A DNA stretch of 64,000 bases from Gonium pectorale (taxonomy: Eukaryota > Chlorophyta > Chlorophyceae > Chlamydomonadales > Volvocaceae): NCBI GenBank assembly GCA_001584585.1, contig LSYV01000020.1:1124728-1188727 (forward strand), written 5' to 3'. The notes beneath the pieces are model-generated. The model was not told the origin of the DNA and searched no databases. It saw nothing but the letters and a program-made list of their open reading frames with translations. Made by a program: the position numbers and the translations under genes. Below are positions 1 through 10,480 of the stretch, in pieces; positions within the stretch are counted from its first letter, which is position 1; each line of letters begins with the position of its first letter.

Positions 1-16
1 CCCCAGTATTCGCGAA

Positions 17-64
17 TTCGTCCATGGCCCCCCGGCTTTGACGGACGTGTAACCTGTAACCTGT
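17..64. repeat. Dispersed direct repeat, copy A
   Basis: This block of about 48 bases recurs almost unchanged at 3951-3998, beginning ttcgtccatggcc and containing ggctttgacggacg. Each copy ends in a run of TGTAA motifs (here at 49-53 and 55-59), the poly(A) signal used in volvocine algae. It may be the 3' end of a gene lying left of the window, or a fragment of a dispersed element. The two copies flank the first gene. Confidence 0.7.
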
Positions 65-1022
65 CAAAGGGCGGTCCGATAGGCTGAAAAGGGATACTCG
101 AGACACAGCAGCACAGCTCCTATGGGTACTAGCCGTGCGGCAAGCTTATAGTTGCTGTCAAGGCCGCATGCACTCGAGGCCCCGGAGCTTGGACAAAATG
201 TACCATCTGGCAGTGCTCGGTCGTTTGGCTTTGCCAAGCTGTCGTTTGTTTCCGGCGCACCATGGGCGGCTGCAGGCTGTCACATATTCGGCGGCCACTA
301 AGCTTTGACTCTCTTTGCCAAGTGCTGAAACACTTTAGTAGTAGGGCAGTCTAGCGAAGAGGCTAACAATGGACAGTTCGCGGCAAGATTGGGCCAGTTG
401 CCCTTACCGTCCTCAGCCGTGCCTAATGGGGCCTTGTGTAGACGAACAATGCTGTCGGAAAGCTCAGCCTCGCATGAACGCATCTTTTCCCGAAGGCTTG
501 GACAGGCCCTTGATGGCGGTAGCGGCTGCGCGCGGCAATGTGACCCATGGGTCAGGCCGTTCGCGATCCCGACCCGTGGTTCAGCCCGCCCTTGCGGCCA
601 AGCTGACAAACCCGCGATGTGCTAGGCGACACAAATGTGGCTGGGCCCCCACGGGAAAGCACGCCAAGAAATGGAGCAATGCTCCAGGCGTCCCGAGGGG
701 ATCATGCAACGGCGGCGATGTCGGCCGATCACAATCGCATCGAGGTCGCCAACACCCTGCGCATTGCCGCCTGACAGCGCCCAATGGTAACATTACTTCT
801 CGGTTGGTCGTCCGATCGGAGGCGCGTACCGACTGCGTACGACGCGATGGCGTCATTCTCGCGCCCGGCCGTCGGCCGTCCTGCACTCCGGCGGCCCAAA
901 TAGCGCCGATCGATCCCGTCCTTTGCCATAACCCACCCTCAGCTTACTCAACCTTCGACTGATCTACTATACCCCAACGCCTACAGGCTCTCCCTTTCCT
1001 TCGCGACTCTCAGATCGCCACC
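65..1022. other. Gene-free upstream region
   Basis: I see no convincing coding exon here. Open frames exist on both strands, but their predicted residues are Arg/Pro/Cys-rich, as expected from noncoding GC-rich DNA, and they resemble nothing I recognise. The right end should carry the promoter and 5' UTR of the gene starting at 1023. Confidence 0.5.
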
Positions 1023-2694
1023 ATGGCCATTGCCAACACGCTCTCGCCGCTCACCCGGCCCATCTACGATCGCAAGTACCCCGGCCTGCGGCGCTTCTCC
1101 TGGATGTGGCGCGCCCTCGCGACCTACGCCACGTTCATGACCTGGCAAGTGTGCCCTCTCCGCCCGCGCGTGCGCCGGAACGTTCCATACGCTGCCCGCG
1201 TGCCGGGACCAACCGCCGGGCTTCACCTCGGTCACTGATGACCTCGGCCGCTCCTCTGCCAGCTGCCTTCCTCGGCGCGGCGGGCACTCGGGAGTCGCGC
1301 CGTCGCGTGCGCGTTGCGCATTTCGCCCGTGCGCCGAGGGTCACGCACCGACCCTCGCAGCGCCTTGCCTTGCCTTGCTGCGTGAGTGTCATCCCTGCTT
1401 TCATGGCTGACATTCGCGGAGCCTAAACCGTTGATGACTTCCAACAGCTTCACGAATGCGCAGTGCCGAGCTGCAAGCCGCGCCCGCCCCTCCTCTCGCT
1501 GTCCACCTCCCGCCCGCAGGCTCGCCTCGACGCCCTGGCTGCTGATCCGCTCCATCGCGCCCGCCAACTTCCAGGTGGGCCAACACACGCAACACCACAG
1601 CACCGTGCTCTTTCAGGCCAGTGGCGGGTCACGGTGACGGTTCCGGCGCAGCTCCCATCGCCAATTCCATGCCTCTTCACACAGAGCAAGCTCGCACGCG
1701 ACACCCCGTAGCCACTTGCGCGGCTCGCATGGGTGCCACAATCCTGCCCAAGATCTCCAATCGCCGGCCTCGGACTCCACTTACAAGGCCCCTTCGCACC
1801 CCTTTCAACCCGCCCACAGGACACGCTGAGCGACGTCGAGCGCGGCTGGTTCAACTTCATGACGCCCGTCATCAACTTCGTCCAGGACACCACCTACAAG
1901 GCCTTCGCCATCACCGACTCCTTCGTGAGTCCCAGTGGGAGGAGGGGCTGTGCGGGCAGGTTGTCTAGGGGAGCGCTCCGCCAATTCGAGATCAGGCGGC
2001 GGGGCTAGAGTGGATCGTGGCTGTGGCTGGCAGGTGTCTGTGGATGTGGCTGGCAGGTGGCTGTGTCCGTCCTTGTACTTGAGGGGCGCAGTATGGCGCT
2101 TGGGGCAGCCTTCTGCCCTCGGATGGCCGGTAGCCAGTGCAGATGCAGCAATGAATTTGACATCGCAAGCCGCCCACCCAACGCCACCACACTTGCCCCC
2201 TCGCCCCAACAGGTTGACTGGGCCATCAACACGGCCGTGCACATCTACCACAACAACCTCAAGGGCTTCGAGCACACCTTTGACCACTTCCTCAACAACG
2301 TGGAGCACCGCGTCCGCATCCTCAAGGTGGGGGTGGTAGCTGGGAAATGTCGGCCGACGAGTCGGGGTATGGGTGCCACCAGGATTCCCCAGCCTGGGTA
2401 CTCTGCGTGGCCCCTGAGGCGGAGCTGGCACGTGGCCCCTTGAGCCAAGGTGCACTTGCTATGCGAACTGCAGATGCGAGGTGCAGACGTGCAGTTGTAG
2501 TCGCCGTAGAGGGAGCTTCCCTGTTTTTGTTTCTTTTTCCCGGTCCCAATTTGCTGCGAACCCGGCTGGTCTCTTGTGCTCCACAGGACGACGGTTTGAA
2601 CGGTATCCCCAAGGCCCTCTCCTTCGACGTGCACACCCCCGCCATCCAGAAGACCCCGCTGGCGCACACCCTGGTCGGCGAGAAGCTGTCCTAA
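1023..2694 (+). CDS. Small five-exon protein of unknown function (about 169 aa)
   Basis: I do not recognise the family. Exons 1023-1150, 1520-1574, 1820-1924, 2213-2326 and 2587-2694 join with consistent phases to give about 169 residues ending in TAA. The start is chosen because ATG at 1023 sits in a strong context (gccaccATGGcc) and opens the only frame that splices cleanly. The first exon junction is the least certain, because two overlapping GT donors exist near 1149-1151. The N-terminal third is rich in Trp, Arg and hydrophobic residues (around WMWRALATYATFMTW and then STPWLLIRSIAP), which could be a membrane-associated segment. The middle is helical and aromatic (WFNFMTPVINFV, then HIYHNNLKGFEHTFDHFL). 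The short length and basic N-terminus would suit a small organelle membrane protein, but that is inference only. Confidence 0.7.
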
Positions 2695-2867
2695 GCGCTT
2701 TGGCCAGGCAACCCGTTCCTTGCGCGTGACCGGGTGGCGACTCCGACCCGTGGTTCCCAGCTTACGGAGCTCCCTTGCTTGATTGTTCCGAGTCAGCCGG
2801 CGACGCTCTGCAAGACGAGCAAAGACACAATAGCCGGTGATATAAGCATGACATGTCCGGATGCTAG

Positions 2868-2897
2868 CACATTAGCACCTTAAGAGGTGCTAATGTG
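2868..2897. repeat. Perfect 13-bp inverted repeat in 3' UTR
   Basis: CACATTAGCACCT at 2868-2880 is followed by TAAG and then its exact reverse complement at 2885-2897. In RNA this forms a 13-bp stem with a 4-base loop, 174 bases after the stop codon of the gene at 1023-2694 and before its likely poly(A) signal. It could be a 3' UTR hairpin or a mobile-element relic. Confidence 0.85.
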
Positions 2898-3297
2898 TCC
2901 CGCTTGTGGTGCCTGGCTGCCGTGATATGCAACGCGTGAACGCGGTGGGCAGCAACACTGTGAATGCGTCGCTGGTCCGCCGTCTAGGCCCGATGGTGGC
3001 GGTGCGTGGTTCGGCACCGATAGCGCTGTGACGAGCGGTGGTCGAGGTGCGGCGACCCTTGGCTGCGTTGCAAGGCTAGGGCTTAGTTGCAGGAGGGGAA
3101 TCATTGCAGAGAATTGCTTGTTGTCTCGACGGTTGGCGGAGAGTGGTCGGGAAGGCCTGGAGAGTCGGATGGCTGGGCAGGGGATAAGACCGTACTCCGG
3201 AATTTAGGATACGACTTGTTCAACTGCGCGGCTTGCTCGTGGGTGTGTATCCACGTGTCGCAAGGACTGTTCCGCTGGCATTCATCCGGCTTGGGCA

Positions 3298-3302
3298 TGT
3301 AA
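3298..3302 (+). terminator. Candidate poly(A) signal TGTAA for the 1023-2694 gene
   Basis: TGTAA is the established chlorophyte poly(A) signal. This copy lies about 600 bases past the stop, a normal 3' UTR length for this group. A cluster of three more TGTAA motifs at 3982-4000 is an alternative. Confidence 0.45.
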
Positions 3303-3878
3303 CGCAAAAAACCAGACGCAACGTTTCTCTTTGATCCGTGAGAGTCAATATGCAAGAAAGATAGACAGAAAACGGCAGGGGAAAGGTGCTGGACTTCCAG
3401 GTTCAGACGGAACTCCCTGCAAGCAACCAGTCGTACTTGAACATACCTCCACCTGTCATTGGCCTTGACGACAGCTACTGTCCTAAATATTGCCTTGATG
3501 CCCGTTCCTCAAAAATACAGCAAGGAAGTTCAAAGCCTAGTCTTGGTGAAGGAAGATATGGGAGGTGTTGCAGAACTGTGATGGCGCCTAGCCTGCACCA
3601 GACGCTCACGCGCTTCCGGTTGGGGTGCTGGAAGACGGAAGTCAATCGCCCCAACGGGCGGGCTAGGTGCGAGAGGACATCCAAGGTGTGCGGTGATGCC
3701 ACGGCGATGGACGACGAGCTGCATGTGTTTGCGAGTGACCGTGCTATGCGCACCTTCGCGACCAATTTGAAGGCGCATAGCAGTTCAGGCGCCGGGACAT
3801 GATTACGATTATGAAGAAGGCCCCACCTGCTGATGTGGCAACCTATTTGCAGGCTGTCTGGGACACTAGGCACGCCAT

Positions 3879-3901
3879 GCTTCGGCGCCAGGCGCCGAAG
3901 C
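3879..3901. repeat. Perfect 11-bp inverted repeat
   Basis: GCTTCGGCGCC at 3879-3889, one A, then the exact reverse complement at 3891-3901. It lies about 50 bases before copy B of the dispersed repeat, in gene-free DNA between two convergent genes. Confidence 0.85.
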
Positions 3902-3950
3902 GGGGTAGAGACGGCAACCATTACCCTTTCCCCCGTCCCACCACTCGCAT

Positions 3951-3998
3951 TTCGTCCATGGCCCCCCGGCTTTGACGGACGTGTAAACTGTAATCTGT
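3951..3998. repeat. Dispersed direct repeat, copy B
   Basis: Second copy of the block at 17-64, diverging only in its last part. It contains TGTAA motifs at 3982-3986, 3989-3993 and 3996-4000, so it could work as a poly(A) region for plus-strand transcripts. Confidence 0.7.
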
Positions 3999-4053
3999 AA
4001 CCAGAAATGAGCCTTCGCCTAGGCAACGCAGTTGCTTTCTTTCTATGGAAGGG

Positions 4054-4058
4054 TTACA
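4054..4058 (-). terminator. Candidate poly(A) signal (TTACA on plus) for the 5396-8104 gene
   Basis: This is the only TTACA (TGTAA on the minus strand) that I noticed below the stop at 5396. It would give a 3' UTR of about 1.3 kb across 4054-5395. I see no other gene in 4059-5395. Confidence 0.3.
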
Positions 4059-5395
4059 GGCCCCAGGGTTCTCCCCTGACAGGCCCTTCAAACGGCTGCG
4101 AAACGGGATCCCGCGTGCCTGCCCCACGAATGCCGATGCGGCAAATAATGCGCCCGGCACTGGACTACGGTGTCTCGCCACCGCATCGCCAGGAACAGCT
4201 ATAACGCGGTAGATGGGCGCCGTGATGTCCTCGGCGCCAGGAGACCCTCAAGAACCAGTGGAATTCACTGGCTCTTTGTGGCTCATCACCCACGGGGCTT
4301 CGTGTCATACACCGGCCGGCGGAGTCGCCATCCCATTGGTTGAGCAGCCTAGCATGCGGTGCCGGTCAATGAACGGCGGCTTGACACTTCCGCCCCATCC
4401 GGCTGGCATACAACGACCAGTCACTGGCCAAGCTACCAGTGAAACCGGTAAACCTATGAAAATGCGATCGCCAGAATTGGCCCAAGAAAGCCGTGCGACA
4501 ACGGTAAACAAGCAGGCAGCATACCTTCCTCCTGGCCCTGCCCAACCTGCCCAGCCAGCCCGAACGACGGCGGGGCCAAATGCATAATACTCCGTAGCTG
4601 ACGAGGCACCTCTCCGGGCCTTGCACAATAGAAGTGCTTGTGGAGCAAGATCGTGACAATTCAAATGCCCGACACTTACGAAAGATATGGAAAAATGGCA
4701 ACTATTGAACGGCGTAAATGGTGACATGGCGACGCACAGTGCTCTGCCCAGGCACATCTGACGATTTGAGCATTCACGCCGGCCCGGCGCAGCCCGGCCT
4801 CTTGCCATGCGCGCCGAGCTTTGTTTGCAAGTGAGCAGTGCTGCCTTCGGGCCATCAAGTAAATGCATACGTGTTCCTTTGCGCCGTGCGCGTATTGCCC
4901 GCCCGCCCGCATGCGTACACCCCTACACTTCTCACGTGCATTCCATATGTGGGCCGCACGATAGTTTGTCAGCACGGACCGCGCCGCACAAGGCTCGCCC
5001 TCACCTGAAAGCCCAGTCAACGAATGACCAATCGACCACAATCCCAAACACCATTTGGCTTTCAGGGGTACGTGCATCTCGGCAGCTAATGATGTCAGCC
5101 GACCTAACCCGGGGCGCTCTCGAAATTGCTATGTGTGTTTCTCGTGCCCACCCCTCGGCCTAACCTCCCTACAGCATAGGCTCACAGCCCGCCCTACCTC
5201 CGACCACCATGCCATGCCATGCTGCTGCTTGTGCATCGTCGCGATAGGGGTCCACTCCCCTCGCCCGCCCGATCCTCACACGCAGCGCCTGCCGCCGCTC
5301 CCCGATCCGACGCTTGCTCCCACCCGTAGCTGGCTGCCCTTGCCACCTCGCCCCTAGCTGCCACCGGCAACCCGCTCCTCGCTCCTCCCACCGCA

Positions 5396-8104
5396 TCATG
5401 CGATCTGCAGCAGCGCCTGGTCCAGCGGCGCCAGGCACGGCAGCCCGGCTTCCGTTATGGCGATGAAGTTGACCTGGAGGGATGTCGGGCGGCCCGGGCA
5501 GATTCCATGGTGGTCAGAGCAAGTGGGTGGCCCGCGCCCACCCACCCACCACCGCACGGACGCTCGTGGGCGTGAGTCGCCACGGAGTCGGCCACCCACG
5601 CGCATGCCGACACACCGCCGCCTGGGCTTCAGTCCTACACGAGACCCAGTGCAACGACCGCCAGTTGACTACCGGCGCTCAGCACGACTGGCAGGCTCAC
5701 CTTGAGGTCGTCATCGTCTTGCAGGAACCACAGGCCCAGGCCACGCAACGTCTCTATCTTGTTGTTCGTACAGATGGCGTGCACGTACAGCCGCTCCCGG
5801 ATACTGCGGACGCCGGGCAGATGCGCGATCCAAGATTGGCCGAGATCACGGCATGATAAGCACTGTCTGCTGACCCGTTATGCCAGCATTAGTAAGCCCG
5901 GCAGCGCGAGGTATCCGCGCCATATCGCCAGCGATCTGTCTTCCCACCAGACCGCTGGCTCCGGGCGCGCACGGCGTGTTGAGGCACCGTCCCCCCCAGC
6001 AGCCCGCACACACAGTACACACCGTACGCGCAGCAGGACTCACTCGCAGTGGTTCCTGTCGTACTTGCAGTCCATCACCATGTAGCCGCCGTCGTCTATA
6101 GCCTCTGGGATTGCCCAGGTGCAGGGCGGGCACTGAGGCTGCTGCGACGAGGTGCCGGGAGTGAACACGGGGTCCCCGTGCCTTGCCAATGCAGCCGTCA
6201 CGCCGTGGCGGGTCACCGCGTGGCAGTTGTAGGGGTCCGTGCAGAGGGCCCAGCTCCGCAGCATGAGGCGGTGGAAGCCTGCAAGCACAGGGCCGGCGGG
6301 TAGGCGGCGCAGGGCGATGGCGGGAGGAGGCGGGCGTCACGGCGGGTAGGGTGGCACAGCTGCGGGCAAAGGGCGGGCGCCCATAGAGGCTTGGCAAGGA
6401 AGCGGCGAGCCACGGGAGGGCGAAGCCTGGACAGTCTCCTGAGCAGGAGGGATCCCCACAAGGCGCGTTTACCCCACACGGATGGAGGGCGAAGGCGAGA
6501 CGGTGCGCCGACCGCGACCGTTTGGGCCAGTGCACCGCTGCGCCAGCATCAGGTGCACACTACTGGTTGCAACGTATGTGTGCATGCGTGCATGCATGTG
6601 GCGAAGGGAGGCCGCAAATGCGGTGCGCCGTGGCCAGAGCGCCCGCACCTAGAGCCTCGGTGGCGCGGCGCCCCGCTGCTGTGCTAGCATAGCGGTCGTA
6701 CAGGTGCCGCGTCCTGCCTCCCTGCTTGGCAAACACCACTCCTGCGGGCGACCACAAGCAAACCCAACGCTGATAACTCGAGTACGGCACTTGGCAGTTT
6801 CAAAACGCCATACTGATAATATGACCGTTATCATGCAAGCTCCTCCCCAAACCCTACAATGCAAGCACCGCGCCAGATACCGAATGCACAGGTCATGATC
6901 CGACTTCCAGGGAGGATATCACCAGTACGGCCTCCGGCCCCAGCCGCGTCCGCCCCGCGCGTTGCACCTGTATTGACCAGCGGCACCATGGTCTGGCTCG
7001 CATTGGTCGGGCTCCTTGACAGCAGCGTGTGCAGGGGCACCTCATCCCGCATCATGGTGAGGTCAGCGCGCCCGCGCGTCCCGTTGTGGAAGAAATAGTA
7101 GAGCGCCGGCGCAAGCGGCTTCAGGTATACCTGCGGTGGCAACGTAAGAACGCACGCACGCACGCATGGGGTCAAGAGCGGTGCTGCGACGGCGCGCTGA
7201 CCATGGCGTACGCCGCCGTGGTGCGAGAATCCGTCCCGTCACAGCTGTCTCCGCGCTGCTGCTGCCCGGCCACGGCGCGCATTGCCGACACCAAGCTTCC
7301 GCCTCGCCGTTGGTGCTACCACCACAGCGCGGGGAGATCGGTGTGGCTGGGACCGCATGGCTTGGGCCCTTCGAGGGCCTGCCAAAGTCCCGGCCAGGAC
7401 CCGGACCCGCGCACCGTGTCGTAGTCCGTGGTGTGGAGAACCGACCGCTCTGGCATGACCGATAGCAGCCGCGCTGCCACCAGCACCTTTGTCCACGTCA
7501 CGCGCTTTTCATTGTAGGAGTCGAGGTTGGTGAAGTTGGAGCAGGGCAGCCGCAGCGCCTGGCACTGCTCCAGCGCATCCTGAGTCGTGGCAGCCACCAG
7601 GTAGCTGTGCTGATTGCCCAGCAGTACCAGGGACGCTATGCTGTTAAGCAGCAGGGCCCTGTCCTTTCGGCTTTCCGCGATTTCGGAAACGGCATAGAAG
7701 GACAAGACTTTGAGGGTACCTGCGCTCCCCGCTGCTGAGCCGAGCTGCATCGCCACCAGAGAGGACATATTGTTGACGTGGCTGGCGGTCGGCGATTGCC
7801 AGTCGGAGGGGCGGTGCCACGGAAGATCGTCCGCGCCATAGCATGCCCCCGGCACGATGACATGAGTGACCGCAAGGAGGAACGTCGCTGCAGGGGGGGA
7901 GGGGGGCCCAAGCCGTAGGATACGGGATGTCAGGGATGTGGGCCGAAGCGGCAATGGGCAGCAGGGCCCAGGTTCCCAGTAAGGCGCTTGCTTCTCAGGC
8001 CCAAGTTGCGACGCCCATGATGGCTGGTGCACGCGTGCCACGCGGGTTTCACCCGATTCCCAGACACCACCCGCCGATGACAGCAAAACCACATACATTA
8101 GCAT
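5396..8104 (-). CDS. Nucleotide-sugar (diphospho-sugar) transferase-like protein, secretory
   Basis: Five minus-strand exons (7415-8104, 6923-7130, 6044-6278, 5701-5866, 5396-5473) join in phase to about 458 residues. The pattern is that of GT-A fold nucleotide-diphospho-sugar transferases of the GT77/PF03407 type. A strand-rich segment (HSYLVAATTQDALEQCQ) is followed by NFTN, then a helix and the metal-binding DxD motif in HTTDYDTVYLKPL (Asp227 and Asp229). The DYDT/VYLK junction is restored only by splicing at 7415/7130, which supports the model. A VNTG segment follows, as in the family. The C-terminal half has many Cys residues. The start at 8104 gives a hydrophobic MLMYVVLLSS opening, consistent with a signal or signal-anchor; an in-frame ATG at 8182 is an alternative. 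It probably acts in the Golgi on wall glycoproteins, but the donor and acceptor cannot be told. The acceptor of exon 4 is the least certain junction. Confidence 0.7.
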
Positions 8105-8554
8105 TATGAATTGAAATTGATTTACAAAATCCGGCTGTCCGTTTTGCGGTGAATGCAAGTCTGGCAACACACCAGGCGACACGACACAGCCGTGTTAAGC
8201 CACATTTGCATTGACGCACCAAGTAATAAATCTTGCCGTCTCTGAAACGACGACCTGCGCCTCAAGGACTCCATCGCCCGTTGCCCGTCTTCGCTCTTCA
8301 CCAAACGCATCGTGACGCAGATGATGGTTTACAACATAACTTACAGGTTCACCAAACCCGTTCCTCTGAATGTTGTTCGTAGTCCCCGGCGTCCCATTCT
8401 CCCCGCCCAATTACAATTGATAATTCGTGGATTTTAAACCTATTCCACTGCATGCACTTCTATATACAGGAACTAGTTGGTTACTGGCGAGCATAAGGCG
8501 GGCGCCGCGTACGACGTACGGTATGTATTGTATTGTATGGAGCCCTGTGTTATT

Positions 8555-8574
8555 GCCGGCAGGACCCTGCCGGC
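8555..8574. repeat. Inverted repeat GCCGGCAGG/CCTGCCGGC
   Basis: A perfect 9-bp stem with a two-base AC loop. The half-site TGCCGGCAGG recurs about 45 bases downstream (near 8605-8615), so three copies of the same short word cluster here. It could be a terminal-repeat relic of a small transposable element. Confidence 0.7.
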
Positions 8575-9130
8575 ATAAGCGCTGGAATTCGATTGGCTAA
8601 TTGTGCCGGCAGGGTTCGAGGGACATCATCTGGCCCATCTTGCCACCTAGCTTGCCATCTGTGTCACCGGTGCAAGGTAAGCCAATTCCTTGAGGACTGT
8701 CCTTGAATGTCCTTGTGAAGTCACCTATGCTGTGGGGAGGGCTGAACCTAACAGCGTCGGTGAACCCCTGCACCGTGCCGTGCCAGCGTTGGAGTCACAA
8801 CACTGCCGCGCCGTCGGACCGGTGGCCATGACGACAACACTGCCGAGCAACCTTGGCAACTAGCAGCGGAATGCCTACAATACTCTACCGACAGCCAAGC
8901 GAGCTAACGGTAGGGGCCTACTTATTGCTCATGGGCAAGGGCCCAAGAGCAAGATGAGACAGCGCGTCACAGCGCGTCTCGACTCTAAATTGCAAAGATC
9001 TGCACGACACTGCACCGACGTACCGTGTACGACTGTACGTGTACATACACACAGACCATAAAATCAACACGCGACACAATGGAGCCCGACCCAAGTCTGC
9101 AGCCCATGTTAAACAAACGAGAACCAGGAA

Positions 9131-9292
9131 CGGGGAAGGCAGCCTCTACGGACATACACACCCGTGGGTGTGATGCTTCCAGCAGGGCACCGAGTACAGG
9201 GCATGGCGGGCGAGGTATACGAGCAGACGGGCCCAATGTTCCGCTGGCTGTATGGAAGAAAGAGAAATCTGCAGAGAAAGAGGGAGCCCGCC
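9131..9292 (-). repeat. Dispersed repeat family, left copy
   Basis: Read on the minus strand, 9201-9131 matches 51668-51735 (+) with about six mismatches over roughly 64 bases by eye. 9292-9253 matches 28411-28450 (+). The shared words include ctgtactcgg, gccctgctggaa and ccgtagaggctgcc. All copies lie in noncoding DNA (intergenic or intronic). Confidence 0.75.
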
Positions 9293-9793
9293 CATGGCTG
9301 TGAAATGTGTGAAAGTTCGCTGAGCTGGCCCTACTAGGACCCATGGCCTGGTTTGCCCCCCACACTGCATAGCAGATCGCCGTGGAAGGATTGTGGTTTG
9401 CCGGCAAATATGTCGGCTCTGACAGCCGTTCCTCGTATGGGCAACCTGGGCAACCAGCTAATAAGTACGCCGTACAGTGTTAGTCAAGACGGATGATTTA
9501 TGTGACACAGGCATTTCTACAAGTGTGCGTATAGGGGTTGTGGGGATGAAAGGGACCTTGGGAAAGTAAGGACAGGCCGTGACAGGAGGGTTATGATGCG
9601 TACGACATGGCACGCACTGTCGGCACCGAGCGACGAGAGCGGTACAAGCTTAGATTGAAATTGCACCGAAATGCTAGGTTGAAGATGTTATTGTAGGTCC
9701 CGAAAGTTTGGCGACGACGAAAACGTAGTGGCTCGCACCGGCTTGTTCCTGTTCCCGTTCGTGTTCCTGACTCAGTAGGTCTACCGACCCGCT

Positions 9794-10480
9794 ATGAAGC
9801 CTTCCTACTTCAGCAAGCACGGCCGCTTGCGCGTCCTAGCAATCGACGACGATTCTGTCAACCTAATGGTGATCGAGTCTGTTATTAAGCCATTAGGCTG
9901 GGATATTGTAACGGCAATGGACGGCGCTGAAGCGTACTCGGTCGTCGATCTTGAGGAAACATGGCCGGACCTGGTGCTCTTGGACTACAACCTTGAAATA
10001 GGAGATAGCGGCGAGGTCGTGCTTGCCAAACTCATGAAGCGCTTCGGCTCCGGCAGCGTGCCTATTGTCATGTGCACGGCCATGTCGGCCGACTCCGTCG
10101 AGCTCGATCGCTGCCTGGCGGCCGGGGCGGTCGACATTCTCCTGAAGCCGTACGAACGCAGCCGTGTGATGGACGTCGTCAACAGGTTCTGCGCTGGCAA
10201 GACGGCGTCGAAGCCCACGGCCCCACCGCCCGCCCCTACACCCTCGGCTCCTGCGCCAGCGCCCACGCCAACGCCTGCGCCAGCGCCAGCGCCTGCATCC
10301 CAACCCGACGTGGAGTCGTTTTGCGCGGGCCTTGGGCTGGACTATGTTGGCAAGAAGCTTAAGCAGCAGGGTCTCGGACTCTCGGACCTGAAGACGCTCG
10401 ACGACGCGGCGCTGCGGAAACTGGGCGTTGTGGTGAAGGCGCAACGAGACAAGATCCTTGAAGCGGTGAAGGAGATCTAG
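9794..10480 (+). CDS. Response-regulator receiver domain fused to a SAM domain, intronless
   Basis: This single open frame encodes 228 residues. Residues 12-130 are a complete CheY-like receiver: acidic pocket Asp18/Asp19/Asp20, phospho-accepting Asp64 (LVLLDYN), Thr95 (MCTAM) and Lys118-Pro119 (ILLKPY). All catalytic positions are present, so phosphorylation by a histidine kinase or phosphotransfer protein is plausible. A Pro/Ala linker (about 139-170) leads to a C-terminal SAM domain (about 172-228; ESFCAGLGLDYVGKKLKQQG, then LRKLGVVVKAQRDKILEAV). SAM domains self-associate or bind partners, so phosphorylation may control polymerisation or docking. There is no DNA-binding output domain and no clear targeting peptide. 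Every other gene in the window except this one contains introns. The ATG at 9794 is the first in frame and directly precedes the receiver fold. Confidence 0.9.
   Translation: MKPSYFSKHGRLRVLAIDDDSVNLMVIESVIKPLGWDIVTAMDGAEAYSVVDLEETWPDLVLLDYNLEIGDSGEVVLAKLMKRFGSGSVPIVMCTAMSADSVELDRCLAAGAVDILLKPYERSRVMDVVNRFCAGKTASKPTAPPPAPTPSAPAPAPTPTPAPAPAPASQPDVESFCAGLGLDYVGKKLKQQGLGLSDLKTLDDAALRKLGVVVKAQRDKILEAVKEI

Larger units (their letters stand above)
8105..9793. other. Divergent intergenic region
   Basis: About 1.7 kb between two divergent genes with no convincing exon. It holds a GCCGGC-based hairpin at 8555-8574, short TATTG/TATGG runs near 8520, and the dispersed repeat at 9131-9292. Promoters of both flanking genes should lie here. 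Confidence 0.5.

Noticed and set aside
369..962. Long open frame of 197 residues on the plus strand
   Set aside because: Composition is typical of noncoding GC-rich DNA, overlapping frames of similar length exist on both strands, and there is no recognisable domain.
7141..7166. Short CGCA microsatellite as a regulatory repeat
   Set aside because: It lies in an intron of the glycosyltransferase-like gene and is an ordinary simple repeat.
9893..10444. Minus-strand frame of 183 residues opposite the receiver-SAM gene
   Set aside because: The plus strand encodes complete receiver and SAM domains; the antisense frame is Arg-rich with no domain.
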